From the NCBI RefSeq assembly GCF_014205155.1, contig NZ_JACHMX010000001.1:6386001-6450000 (forward strand): 64,000 nt of DNA, read 5' to 3'. A model generated the notes under the pieces. The model worked only from the letters and a program-made list of their open reading frames with translations. It searched no databases and was not told the DNA's origin. The position numbers and the translations under genes are program-made. This stretch comes from Amycolatopsis umgeniensis (GTDB lineage Bacteria > Actinomycetota > Actinomycetes > Mycobacteriales > Pseudonocardiaceae). Positions 1 to 7,733 of this stretch are shown here, piece by piece (position 1 is the first letter of the stretch; every line of letters starts with the position of its first letter).

Positions 1-462
1 ACGGCGCTCTTCCGCGGCGACCTGGAGGCACTCCTGCCCGGTGACCCGGTGGCGAAACTGCTCGCCGAGCAGACCCGCACCTTCGCCGAACTGATCGAGG
101 ACTCACCGCTGGAGTTCCGGTCGCTGGACGTCGAAGCGCTCAGCCAGGTCCACTGCCACCAGCACGCCGTGCTCGGCTTCGGCGCCGACGAGGCGGCGAT
201 GCGCGCGGCGGGTATCCACAATTCCACCATGGATTCCGGCTGCTGTGGACTGGCGGGCAACTTCGGCTTCGAACGCGGCCACTACGACGTTTCCGTCGCC
301 TGCGCCGAAGATCGCATGCTCCCCGCGATCCGTGCCGCGGCCGAGGGCACCGAAGTGGTCGCGGACGGGTTCAGCTGCCGGACGCAGATCGAACAACTCG
401 ACGGACGCAAGGCCGTGCACCTGGCTGAGCTGCTACGACGCGCGCTGCCCTCTCGTGACTGA
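1..462 (+). CDS. C-terminal part of an FAD-linked oxidase / (Fe-S)-binding protein (5' end outside window)
   Basis: The reading frame is open from base 1, so the start lies upstream of the window. The visible 153 residues are the end of a cysteine-rich CCG (DUF224) module. CHQH and a DSGCCGLAGNFG block match the second CCG repeat of glycolate-oxidase iron-sulfur subunits (GlcF/LutA) and of fused FAD-FeS D-lactate dehydrogenase-like proteins. A further Cys follows in GFSCRTQI. This domain carries electrons from a flavin-bound 2-hydroxyacid to the respiratory chain at the membrane. Whether the FAD half is fused upstream cannot be seen. The substrate is unknown; family assignment is firm, subfamily is not. 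Confidence 0.85.
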   Translation, partial: TALFRGDLEALLPGDPVAKLLAEQTRTFAELIEDSPLEFRSLDVEALSQVHCHQHAVLGFGADEAAMRAAGIHNSTMDSGCCGLAGNFGFERGHYDVSVACAEDRMLPAIRAAAEGTEVVADGFSCRTQIEQLDGRKAVHLAELLRRALPSRD

Positions 463-536
463 GGGCCGGTTTGTCTTGGGGGATAAGCAAAGGTGGAGTG
501 CTCGTGCTGTCCTTCGGCGCCGGTCGCGGGGCAGGT

Positions 537-589
537 GTTGCGAAAGCCACGTTCGCAACGTTGAAGGTTGCGAACGTGGCTTTCGCAAC
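537..589. repeat. Hairpin element, GCGAAAG/CTTTCGC family, copy 1
   Basis: Two 23-bp arms (537-559 and 567-589) are exact reverse complements around a 7-nt loop. Each arm is itself nearly palindromic (GTTGCGAA...TTCGCAAC). The same module recurs at 851-905, 10049-10105, 47033-47153 and 55016-55070. Its position after a gene end fits a transcription terminator or a REP-like element; there is no U-tract. Confidence 0.75.
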
Positions 590-718
590 GCCGTTGCCCG
601 GGTTCGTGGCGTTTCGGACGTGACGAAGAAGCCTTCAGTCCCGGACCGCGTGGGTCGAGTTGGTCGTGAATCGCGTTGCGGGTTGTCTTGAGGGTGAGCG
701 AGGGCGTGATCCGGCTCC

Positions 719-781
719 AATCACACGTGATCGCCCCCCAATCACACGTGATCGCCGCCCAATCACACGTGAACGCCCATC
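719..781. repeat. Three tandem 21-bp repeats (AATCACACGTGATCGCCC type)
   Basis: Units begin at 719, 740 and 761, giving an exact 21-bp period. Each starts AATCACACGTGA, which contains the palindrome TCACACGTGA or a close form, followed by a C-rich tail. Related units occur in reverse orientation at 9905-9967 and as a long array at 35791-36062. Function unknown. Confidence 0.8.
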
Positions 782-850
782 TCGCCCGAACACGCCACGT
801 TCGACCTTCCCCTCAAGTGAACCCGAACCGCCACTCACGACTGTCTCGGG

Positions 851-905
851 TGTCGCGAAAGCCACTTTCGCGACTTCTGATGTCCCGAAAGTGGCTTTCG
901 CGACA
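851..905. repeat. Hairpin element, GCGAAAG/CTTTCGC family, copy 2
   Basis: Arms 851-874 and 882-905 are reverse complements at 23 of 24 positions with a 7-nt loop. The right arm ends 34 bp from the stop codon of the leftward SRPBCC gene, a position suited to a terminator for that gene. Confidence 0.75.
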
Positions 906-938
906 AGGCCGCTACGCCTTCACGTACCGAAACGCCAC

Positions 939-1484
939 TCACAACGCGCGCAGTGTCAGAGCGTCGCGTTCCGCGTACTTCTTGAGCGTCAGCAACTGTT
1001 TCCGCATCATGATCAGGTCGCCCCAGCCGAGCAGGAACTCCTTGAGGCGGCCGCGGAACCCTTGTGAGGTCACGACGATGCGGCACAGCATCCGGCACGA
1101 GTTCTCGTCGATCGGCTCGACCGAGTACGTGGCGGCCACCGGTCCGAACAGGTTCTCGGATTTGGCGAAGGTGCGGCCGGTGAGGCTGCGGCCCCGCTCG
1201 ACCTCGGTCAGCTCGAACACGATCAGCGTGTCGCCGGGAGCGAGCTCGTCGGCGCCGGGGGTGAGCGTGTCCGGGCTGCGGCGCCCCAGGTTGTCGAGCA
1301 GGTCGTAGCTGTAGGGCGCGACCGAGATCTGGCAGAGCCAGCGATAGGCGAGCGCGGCGGGCGCCCGCACGGTGACGGCGCGGTCGAAGAGCGCGACGGG
1401 GCCGTCGAGCAGCGTGTCCGCCGGCTGTGCGCGGCGGCGCTCGGCCGGGGTCGCGCCCCAGTTCGCGAGTGATCCGAAAGGCAT
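939..1484 (-). CDS. SRPBCC-family (START/polyketide-cyclase-like) protein
   Basis: A 181-residue protein. The start at 1484 (MPFGSLANW) lies 51 bp from the divergent regulator; the reading frame stays open further upstream but would run through that gene. Features seen are an early FDRAVTVRAPAALAYRWL segment typical of the first strand and helix of SRPBCC folds, a central GDTLIVFELTEVE, and a late LGWGDLIMMRKQLL helix. Family members bind hydrophobic ligands in a deep pocket; no enzyme function can be assigned. It is divergent from a TetR gene, and two copies of the likely operator sit between the two starts, so it is probably the gene that regulator controls. Confidence 0.7.
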   Translation of the reverse strand: MPFGSLANWGATPAERRRAQPADTLLDGPVALFDRAVTVRAPAALAYRWLCQISVAPYSYDLLDNLGRRSPDTLTPGADELAPGDTLIVFELTEVERGRSLTGRTFAKSENLFGPVAATYSVEPIDENSCRMLCRIVVTSQGFRGRLKEFLLGWGDLIMMRKQLLTLKKYAERDALTLRAL

Positions 1485-1494
1485 GGCCGCCTCC

Positions 1495-1530
1495 GTACGG
1501 TGCCGTATGTTTTTCCATACGGTACCGTAT
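1495..1530. promoter_or_regulatory. Double palindromic operator between SRPBCC gene and TetR gene
   Basis: The perfect 14-bp palindrome ATACGGTACCGTAT lies at 1517-1530. A second copy at 1495-1508 (GTACGGTGCCGTAT) matches it at 12 of 14 positions. The centres are 22 bp apart, about two helical turns, so two TetR dimers could bind on the same face. The pair sits between the two divergent start codons (1484 and 1536). The sites are seen directly; the bound protein is inferred. Confidence 0.75.
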
Positions 1531-1535
1531 GCTCC

Positions 1536-2096
1536 GTGGCCGGGAAACGGAAGCTCGCCCGTGAAGATTGGGCCGACGCGGCGCTCGAGGCGTTGTGCGA
1601 CGGCGGGGTCGCCGCGATCGCCGTCGAGCCCATCGCGGCGAAACTCGGGACGACGAAGGGCAGTTTCTACTGGCATTTCGCGAACCGGGACGCGCTGGTC
1701 GAAGCCGCCGTGCGCCGCTGGGTCGACCAGGACACCGAGGCGCTGATCGCGCTGCTGGACGGGATCTCGGATCCGGCGTCGCGGCTGCGTGAACTCTTCG
1801 AGCTCGTCTTCGGAACGAAGGACGAGCAGCGCGCGGAACTGGCCCTGCTCGCCGACGCCGGAGACCCGGTGATCGGTCCGATGCTCGCCGACGTCACCGC
1901 GCGGCGCGTCGACTTCATCGTCCGCTGCTTCCGGGAGATGGGCTGCCCCGAAGTCGAGGCCGGACATCGGGGATTGCTGGCCTACACGGCCTTCATCGGA
2001 TTGATCCAGGCGCAGCGGGCGAGCGGCGGGACGCTGCTGCCGTCGGCCGAGCGGCCGGGCTACCTGGAGTTCCTGCGCGGGATTATCACGCGGTGA
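1536..2096 (+). CDS. TetR-family transcriptional regulator
   Basis: Predicted 186-residue repressor starting at GTG 1536 (MAGKRKLAREDWADAAL). Upstream in-frame starts would place coding sequence over the operator, so the later start is preferred. The N-terminal HTH is clear: AALEALCDGGVAAIAVEPIA, then KLGTTKGSFYWHFANRDALV, which matches the TetR recognition helix and the YWHF signature. The C-terminal ligand domain is not recognisable to a subfamily. The perfect palindrome just upstream suggests autoregulation and control of the divergent SRPBCC gene. The next gene (P450 at 2173) follows on the same strand after 76 bp and could be co-transcribed. Confidence 0.85.
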   Translation: MAGKRKLAREDWADAALEALCDGGVAAIAVEPIAAKLGTTKGSFYWHFANRDALVEAAVRRWVDQDTEALIALLDGISDPASRLRELFELVFGTKDEQRAELALLADAGDPVIGPMLADVTARRVDFIVRCFREMGCPEVEAGHRGLLAYTAFIGLIQAQRASGGTLLPSAERPGYLEFLRGIITR

Positions 2097-2172
2097 GAAG
2101 GATCTTCGGCTCTTCGGGCGGGTGATCGGCCGGAGCCTTCCGGCGGTGCCGCCCGCCACTCATCATCGGCCC

Positions 2173-3375
2173 ATGACAGCCACGTATCCCGCGGCGAAGG
2201 ACGATCCCGCGACCCCGATGGGCGCGATCTACGCCGAGTATCCGCCGATGTCCCGGGTCGTCTTCCCCAGCGGTTGCGAAGGCTGGTTGGTGACCCGGTA
2301 CGAAGACGTCCGCCTGATCTTCTCGGACACGCGGTTCTCCCGGAACCTGCTCGATCCCGGCGCGCCGTGCCTCATCGAACCGGGCGATTTCTCCACCGGT
2401 GACCACAGCATCCTGAACATGGACCCGCCGGATCACACCCGGTTGCGGAAGCTTTCGGCGCCCGCCTTCACCGTCCGCCGGATCGCCGGGCTGCGGCCGC
2501 GGATCCAGGAGATCGCCGAAGGACTTCTGCACGACCTGGTCCGGCACGATCCGCCGGTGGATCTCGTGGAGACGTTCGCCTTCCCGTTGCCCACAGCGGT
2601 CATGTGCGAGATCCTCGGCGTCCCGTTCGAGGGCAAGGAACGGTTTCGTCAGTGGTCGCGGGTGATCGTCACGCCGATGGCGTACACCCCCGCTGAAGTG
2701 GCGCGGGCCCGTCGTGACGGGGCGGACGACATGGCGGCACTCGTCGCCGTCAAGCGGTCGGAGCCGGGTGATGACCTGCTGAGCGTTCTCGTGCACACCC
2801 GCGACGAAGACGGAGATCGGCTCACCGAGGCGGAGCTGATCGACCTGGCCACTCAGCTCCTGCTGGCCGGGCACGAGACCACGGTCAGCCTGATCGCGAC
2901 CGGGATCGTGCTGCTGTCGGCGAATCCGGACCAGTTCGCCGCGCTGCGTTCGGATCCCGGACTGATGGCGGGGGCGGTCGAGGAGATCATGCGGTTCGAC
3001 GGACCGGCCGACGCGTCGCTGCTCCGGGTCGCGCTCGAGGACATCCAGCTGAGTGGCGGCCTGGTCCGGCGCGGTGAGGCCGTACTGGCGCACACCGGCG
3101 CCGCGAACCGCGACGAGAACGCCTTTCCCGGCGCGTCGCGGTTCGACATCCGGCGCCGGAACGCGCCGCAACTCGGCTTCGGGCACGGAATCCACTTCTG
3201 CCTCGGGGCGGCGCTCGCCCGGCTCGAAGGGGAGATCGCGTTCCGGACCCTGCTCGACGGCCTCCCGGGACTGGATCTCGCCGTCCCGGTTTCGGACATC
3301 GTGTGGCGCCCGCCGCTTTCGATCCGCGGCCCGGAAGCCGTGCCGGTGACCTGGGCTACCACCAAGCGCGGCTGA
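2173..3375 (+). CDS. Cytochrome P450 (CYP105/CYP107-like bacterial class I)
   Basis: A 400-residue soluble monooxygenase, the usual length for actinobacterial P450s. Start ATG 2173 (MTATYPAAKDD) is preferred over an in-frame ATG at 2122. Diagnostic motifs are present: DPPDHTRLR in the C-helix region, the I-helix oxygen-binding segment LLLAGHETT, the ExxR pair in VEEIMRF, and the heme loop FGHGIHFCLGAALAR with the proximal Cys ligand. No ferredoxin gene is attached; the ferredoxin at 6186 belongs to the other P450. It follows the TetR gene on the same strand and overlaps the convergent kinase gene by 20 bp. Substrate unknown. Confidence 0.92.
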   Translation: MTATYPAAKDDPATPMGAIYAEYPPMSRVVFPSGCEGWLVTRYEDVRLIFSDTRFSRNLLDPGAPCLIEPGDFSTGDHSILNMDPPDHTRLRKLSAPAFTVRRIAGLRPRIQEIAEGLLHDLVRHDPPVDLVETFAFPLPTAVMCEILGVPFEGKERFRQWSRVIVTPMAYTPAEVARARRDGADDMAALVAVKRSEPGDDLLSVLVHTRDEDGDRLTEAELIDLATQLLLAGHETTVSLIATGIVLLSANPDQFAALRSDPGLMAGAVEEIMRFDGPADASLLRVALEDIQLSGGLVRRGEAVLAHTGAANRDENAFPGASRFDIRRRNAPQLGFGHGIHFCLGAALARLEGEIAFRTLLDGLPGLDLAVPVSDIVWRPPLSIRGPEAVPVTWATTKRG

Positions 3376-4270
3376 GGCTCTCCAGCGTCGGTTCTTCCGG
3401 CGCCGGAAGAACCTTGAGGTACCAGGTGAAATTGCTGTAGACGTGCAAAAGCGCGTACGCCAGGCAGCGCCGGGAGAACCCCTCGTCCGGTTCGACGCCG
3501 TATCCGGCGAGCAGTCGCCGCAGGAAATCCTTGTCCCCACCGGAAACGAACAGGCCGACGGCGACGAAGTCGTACTCGGCCGCGCCGCGCATCGCCGGTT
3601 CGAAGTCGAAGAGCCCGGTCAGTCGCGGGCGTTCGCCGTCATGGGCGACCATGACGTGGTCGCGCATGAACTCGGTGTGCAGCGGGACGGCGGGCGGGCT
3701 GCCCAGCTCGACGGAGTCGAGGAACGCCGGGATCCGCGCGATCCAGCTCTCGTCGAGGCCGGTCCGGCGGTGGTGCTCGACGGCGTTCGCGCGCTGCTCG
3801 GCGACGAACGCGCCCCAGTCCGGCGGATCCAGGACGTCCAGCCGCGGGTCGTGCAGTGAATGCAGGACGGCCAGCGCCTCGCCGAGTTCGGGGGCGAGCC
3901 GGTGTTTGTCCTCTGTGGACAGTTTCGGCCAGGCGTCCTTCAGCGTTTCGCCGCGCAGGCGCTCCATGAGCACGTAGCCCCAACCGTCCCGCTCGCCGAC
4001 GTCGTGCACGGCGGGCGTCGGGATCGGCAGCTTCCCGTGCAGGACCTCGAGCATCGTCCGCTCGGTCGGGAGTTCGTCGAGATGCACCGGCGGGAACAGC
4101 TTCAGCACCAGGTCTTCGCCGACGGCGTAGACCGGCAGCGAGCCTTCGGTGAACGGGACGACTTCGCCGAGACCGAGCGATCCGGTCAAGGAAGTCACGG
4201 CCGGAAGCAGGCTTTGCCTGGTCAGGGCGTCGAACTCGGCTTCGGTGCCGGCGGGCGGGAACGAGATCAC
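3356..4270 (-). CDS. APH/choline-kinase-like phosphotransferase
   Basis: A 304-residue protein kinase-like enzyme of the aminoglycoside phosphotransferase family. The N-lobe Lys is in EDLVLKLFP. The catalytic loop reads HTEFMRDHVMV instead of the common HGDxxxxN, and the metal-binding segment is LTGLFDFEPA. HTE-type loops occur in some actinobacterial members, so activity is plausible but unproven. It may modify an antibiotic or a small metabolite; there is no evidence that it confers resistance. Its stop codon lies inside the last 20 bp of the convergent P450 gene. The next gene upstream (TetR) is on the same strand 42 bp away. Confidence 0.75.
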   Translation of the reverse strand: MISFPPAGTEAEFDALTRQSLLPAVTSLTGSLGLGEVVPFTEGSLPVYAVGEDLVLKLFPPVHLDELPTERTMLEVLHGKLPIPTPAVHDVGERDGWGYVLMERLRGETLKDAWPKLSTEDKHRLAPELGEALAVLHSLHDPRLDVLDPPDWGAFVAEQRANAVEHHRRTGLDESWIARIPAFLDSVELGSPPAVPLHTEFMRDHVMVAHDGERPRLTGLFDFEPAMRGAAEYDFVAVGLFVSGGDKDFLRRLLAGYGVEPDEGFSRRCLAYALLHVYSNFTWYLKVLPAPEEPTLESLSRAWW

Positions 4271-4312
4271 GGAACCGACCGTAGAACAGGGGGAGCGGAC
4301 GCGGCGAGGTAT

Positions 4313-4879
4313 TTACCCGCTGCGTTCCAGCAGCGTCCGAGCCGCGCCGAGCACGAGGCGGCAGACGTCGTCGGGATCCGCGCTGGCCAGGGGTTCCTTA
4401 CCGGTGATCTCGCGGACCAGGCCGATCCCGAGCAGCCACGCCAGGATGAGGTCGGCCCGCAGATCCGCGTCTTCGGCGTCCGTCAGCGTCGCGAGCACCT
4501 TCGCGTACTCCCCGCCGAGCTGCCGTCGGACCGCCGCGGCGGCGCTGTCGTGCCCTGTCGAGCGCAGGTAGGCGTCGAGGGTGCGGTCACGGCCGGTGTC
4601 GGACTCCAGCATGCTGCGGAGCGCCGTCCCGAGCAGTTCGCCCGGTGGTGTGGTGGCGATCTGCTCGCGTCCGCCGCGTGCCAGGACCTCCTCGAAGAGC
4701 GCGTCCTTCGACCCGAAGTAGCGGAACAGCAGCGCCTGATTGGCTCCGGCGAGCTTCGCGATGTCTCGTACGGTCGTCCGGTCGAAGCCGCGTTCGGCGA
4801 ACAGCGCCGCCGCCGCGTCGAGCAGGGCCGCTCTCGTGGCGGCCGCGTCGCGCTTGCGGACCTGCGGTTCTTCCGTCAT
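4313..4879 (-). CDS. TetR-family regulator, probable repressor of the adjacent P450/ferredoxin operon
   Basis: 188 residues from ATG 4879 (MTEEPQVRKRDAAATRAALL). The N-terminal HTH is clear: FAERGFDRTTVRDIAKLAG followed by ANQALLFRYFGSKDALFEEV. The remaining helical domain resembles the C-terminal domain of general TetR_C proteins. It is divergent from the P450 at 4993. A perfect 9-2-9 inverted repeat at 4945-4964, placed at the predicted transcription start of the P450, is the likely operator. The inducer is unknown. Confidence 0.88.
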   Translation of the reverse strand: MTEEPQVRKRDAAATRAALLDAAAALFAERGFDRTTVRDIAKLAGANQALLFRYFGSKDALFEEVLARGGREQIATTPPGELLGTALRSMLESDTGRDRTLDAYLRSTGHDSAAAAVRRQLGGEYAKVLATLTDAEDADLRADLILAWLLGIGLVREITGKEPLASADPDDVCRLVLGAARTLLERSG

Positions 4880-4916
4880 CGGGCACAGGCTAGCCGGACG
4901 TCGCACGGTAGGCGCA

Positions 4917-4945
4917 TTGACGCTCACCGTGATCATGGTTAGCGT
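4917..4945 (+). promoter_or_regulatory. Predicted promoter of the P450/ferredoxin operon
   Basis: TTGACG at 4917-4922 and TAGCGT at 4940-4945 are separated by 17 bp, a good fit to the principal sigma-factor consensus of actinobacteria (TTGAC, TAnnnT). The operator begins at the last base of the -10 box, so repressor binding would block initiation. Confidence 0.6.
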
Positions 4946-4964
4946 TGTAAGCAGTTGCTTACAA
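4945..4964. promoter_or_regulatory. Perfect inverted repeat, likely TetR operator
   Basis: TTGTAAGCA and TGCTTACAA are exact reverse complements around GT. It lies between the divergent TetR (start 4879) and P450 (start 4993) genes and overlaps the predicted P450 transcription start. Confidence 0.8.
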
Positions 4965-4992
4965 ACCGCCGAGCCGGGGGGTTTCCGGACAA

Positions 4993-6183
4993 ATGACCAC
5001 CACAGACACCGAATTCATCGCCTATCCGTTCAACCAGGACACGGGACTCGAACTCGACGAGGCCTACGCCACCGCCCGCGCGGCCAAGGGCATGATCCGC
5101 GTCCGCCTCCCGCACGGTGAGCCGACGTGGCTCGCCACCCGGTACGCGGACGCGCGGTTCGTCCTCGGCGACAGGCGGTTCTCCCGCGCGATGGCCACGG
5201 ACAAGGACGAGCCGCGGATGGCGCCGGGCAGGCGGCCGGGTGGCATCCTGAGCATGGACCCGCCCGACCACACCCGGCTCCGCACGCTGGTCGCGAAGGC
5301 GTTCACCATGCGCCGCGTCGAACTGCTGCGGCCGAGGGTCGCGGATCTCGCGGCAGGCCTGATCGAGGACATGAAGGCCAAGGGACAGCCCGCCGACCTG
5401 GTCGAGGACTACGCGCTGCCGATCCCGGTGGCGGTGATCTGCGAACTGCTCGGCGTCCCCGTCGAGGACCGGCCGAAGTTCCGCGTGTGGAGCGACGCCG
5501 CGCTGTCGACCAGCCCGTTGACCACCGAAGAGATGATGGCCAACCAGGACGAGCTGCGGGCGTACATGCACGTGCTCATCGAAGAGCACCGTGCCCGGCC
5601 GCAGGACGACCTGATGACCGCGCTGATCGAAGCGCGCGACGTCCGCGACAGGCTGAGCGAGCTGGAACTGGTCGACATGTGCATCGGCATCCTGGTCGCC
5701 GGGCACGAGACCACCGCGAGCCAGATCCCGAACTTCGTCTACGCCCTGCTCGAACAGCCGGAGCAGCTCGCCCGGCTGCGCGCGGACCTGGACCTGATCC
5801 CGGCGGCGGTCGAGGAACTGCTGCGGTTCGTCCCGCTGGGTGCCGGAGCCGGGTTCGCCCGCTACGCCACCGAAGACGTCCAAGTGGGTGACGTGCTGGT
5901 GAAGGAAGGCGAGCCGGTGATGGTCGCGATCGGCGCCGCCAACCGGGACGCGCTCCAGTTCACCTCGGCGGAAACCCTCGAATTCGGCAGGGAAGCCAAT
6001 CCCCACCTCGGTTTCGGGCACGGTGTGCACCACTGCCTCGGCGCCCCGCTGGCCAGGCTGGAACTGCAGGAAGCCCTGCGGGCATTACTCCGAGATCTCC
6101 CCGGACTGCGCGTCGACGGCGATATCGTGTGGAAGACGCAGATGCTGGTGCGGGGGCCCCGCTCCATGCCGATCGGATGGTGA
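4993..6183 (+). CDS. Cytochrome P450 (CYP105-like) with dedicated ferredoxin
   Basis: A 396-residue class I P450. Motifs: MDPPDHTRLRTLVAKAFT in the C-helix region, I-helix ILVAGHETTASQ, the ExxR pair in VEELLRFVPL, and the heme loop FGHGVHHCLGAPLARLE with the Cys thiolate ligand. Homology is to the CYP105 group, whose members hydroxylate varied xenobiotics and polyketides. The ferredoxin gene follows directly, so the two proteins form an electron-transfer pair that still needs an NAD(P)H ferredoxin reductase from elsewhere. Transcription is probably repressed by the divergent TetR protein through the site at 4945-4964. Substrate unknown. Confidence 0.93.
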   Translation: MTTTDTEFIAYPFNQDTGLELDEAYATARAAKGMIRVRLPHGEPTWLATRYADARFVLGDRRFSRAMATDKDEPRMAPGRRPGGILSMDPPDHTRLRTLVAKAFTMRRVELLRPRVADLAAGLIEDMKAKGQPADLVEDYALPIPVAVICELLGVPVEDRPKFRVWSDAALSTSPLTTEEMMANQDELRAYMHVLIEEHRARPQDDLMTALIEARDVRDRLSELELVDMCIGILVAGHETTASQIPNFVYALLEQPEQLARLRADLDLIPAAVEELLRFVPLGAGAGFARYATEDVQVGDVLVKEGEPVMVAIGAANRDALQFTSAETLEFGREANPHLGFGHGVHHCLGAPLARLELQEALRALLRDLPGLRVDGDIVWKTQMLVRGPRSMPIGW

Positions 6184-6185
6184 GC

Positions 6186-6401
6186 ATGAGCTGGAAAGTC
6201 GAGGTCGATGGCGGAACGTGCATCGGCTCGGGGATGTGTGCCGCGTTGGTGCCGGAGGTCTTCGAACTCGAAGGCGTCACGGCGACGGTGATCGAGGGCG
6301 AGGTGAACCCGGACGAGATGGTGCTGGACGCGGCGGACTCCTGCCCCGCGATGGCCATCGAGGTCAAGGAAAAGGGTGAAGTGATCGGGCCGCGGCCCTG
6401 A
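6186..6401 (+). CDS. [3Fe-4S] ferredoxin, redox partner of the upstream P450
   Basis: A 71-residue acidic protein. The cluster ligands are Cys-x5-Cys in CIGSGMC and a third Cys in SCPAMAI; the Ala/Met at the place of the missing fourth ligand is typical of P450-linked [3Fe-4S] ferredoxins. It delivers single electrons to the P450. ATG 6186 is chosen; an in-frame GTG at 6180 would overlap the P450 stop codon by 4 bp (GTGA) and is an equally possible, coupled start. Confidence 0.9.
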   Translation: MSWKVEVDGGTCIGSGMCAALVPEVFELEGVTATVIEGEVNPDEMVLDAADSCPAMAIEVKEKGEVIGPRP

Positions 6402-6454
6402 TGTCCGCTCTTTAATGCGTGGCGGTCGTCGGTGAACTGGCGTAGGACGACAGG

Positions 6455-7675
6455 GTGAGCGATGACGGCTTGACCCTCCGCACCCTGACCACCGACGACC
6501 TGCCCGCGTTCGCGGAATTGCTCGCGGGCGCCTTCCTCACCGACCCCACGGACGGGTTGAAACACCGCGAAGAGCTGGTGTTCGAGCCGGACCGTACGCA
6601 CGGTGTGTTCGACGGCGAAGAGCTCATCGGAACGGGTGAACTGCTCACCCGCAAGATCACCGTTCCCGGTGCCGGGCAGACGCCGCTCGCCGCGGTGACT
6701 TCGGTCGGTGTCGCACCGGGGCATCGCAGGCGGGGCGCGCTCACCCGGGTCATGCGGGCGCAATTGCACGGCCTGCACGAGGACGGCGGCGAACCGATCG
6801 CCGCGCTGTGGGCGTCCGAAGCGGTCATCTACCCCCGCTTCGGCTACGGCCTCGCGGCGCAGTTCTTCCGCGCGAAGGTGCACGCGAAAGCGGAATTCCG
6901 GCCCGGCGTCGAACTCGAAGCGGAGCGGGTGCGTGAAGTCCGGCGTGAGCAGGCGATCCCTCTGATCAAGGCGATCTACGAGAAAGAAGCGCCGTTGCGG
7001 GTCGGTGCCCTCGACAGGCCCGAGTCCACGTGGGAATTCCTGCTCGACGACCCGGAGTACCGGCGCCACGGCGCGACCGCGCTGAAATTCGCCGTCCTGC
7101 CGGACGGTTACGCGATCTACCGGGTCAAGAACGACTGGAACGAAGAGGGCCCGCGAGGGACGTTGACGGTGCAGGAACTGGTCGCGAACACGCCGGAGAC
7201 CTACGCGACGCTGTATCGCTACTTGCTCGACTACGACCTGATTTTCACGGTGGAGGCATTCGCCGCCCTCGACGAACCGCTCATCCACCTCCTCGCCAAC
7301 CCCCGCAAGATGACCCGGTCCGCCGGTGACTCGCTGTGGTTCCGGATCGTCGACGTCGATCGCGGCCTGGTCACCCGCCGCTACAACGCTCCGGTGGATC
7401 TGGTGTTCGGCGTGCACGACGCGTTCTGCCCGTGGAACACCGGGAACTGGCGGCTCGTCACCGACGAGGGCGGGAACGCCGAGGTGACCAGGGTGACCGA
7501 CGCGCCCGATCTCGAACTGGACGTGATCGACCTCGGCGCGATCTTCCTCGGCGGGACCCGGCCGAGCACGCTGGCCGCGGCCGGGCGGATCAAGGAGCGG
7601 AGCGCCGGCGCGGTCTCGCGGGCGACGGCCGCGTTCGCCACCGACCGTGAGCCGTCCTGTCTCGAATCCTTCTAG
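6455..7675 (+). CDS. Eis-like GNAT N-acetyltransferase
   Basis: 406 residues from GTG 6455, matching the ~400-residue Eis family with an N-terminal GNAT domain, a second degenerate GNAT domain and a C-terminal sterol-carrier-like domain. The acetyl-CoA loop is seen in TSVGVAPGHRRRGALTRVM. A conserved Tyr lies in AVIYPRFGYG. The chain ends CLESF; in mycobacterial Eis the C-terminal carboxylate takes part in catalysis. Family enzymes acetylate amines of aminoglycosides or lysines. The natural substrate here is unknown, and drug resistance is only a possibility. Confidence 0.85.
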   Translation: MSDDGLTLRTLTTDDLPAFAELLAGAFLTDPTDGLKHREELVFEPDRTHGVFDGEELIGTGELLTRKITVPGAGQTPLAAVTSVGVAPGHRRRGALTRVMRAQLHGLHEDGGEPIAALWASEAVIYPRFGYGLAAQFFRAKVHAKAEFRPGVELEAERVREVRREQAIPLIKAIYEKEAPLRVGALDRPESTWEFLLDDPEYRRHGATALKFAVLPDGYAIYRVKNDWNEEGPRGTLTVQELVANTPETYATLYRYLLDYDLIFTVEAFAALDEPLIHLLANPRKMTRSAGDSLWFRIVDVDRGLVTRRYNAPVDLVFGVHDAFCPWNTGNWRLVTDEGGNAEVTRVTDAPDLELDVIDLGAIFLGGTRPSTLAAAGRIKERSAGAVSRATAAFATDREPSCLESF

Positions 7676-7733
7676 CGCGGCATTACCTGGCGGGTAATCG
7701 ACTTCCCGCTGCCTCGGTTGCCAAGGTGAGCAG

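Larger units (their letters stand above)
463..938. other. Gene-free 476-bp stretch with three repeat elements
   Basis: No convincing coding sequence. It holds a hairpin at 537-589, three 21-bp repeats at 719-781 and a second hairpin at 851-905, listed separately. It lies between the 3' ends of two convergent genes, so it probably contains transcription ends for both. Nothing else recognisable is seen. Confidence 0.7.

Noticed and set aside
939-2159. Single 406-residue leftward protein over the SRPBCC gene and beyond
   Set aside because: The upstream part is antisense to the TetR gene. Only the part from 1484 resembles a protein family.
3356-4270. Aminoglycoside resistance gene
   Set aside because: The catalytic loop (HTEFMRDHV) and lack of resistance-gene context support only a general phosphotransferase call.
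4149-4942. Rightward frames opposite the APH-like and first TetR genes
   Set aside because: Compositional shadows; the leftward frames carry HTH and kinase motifs.
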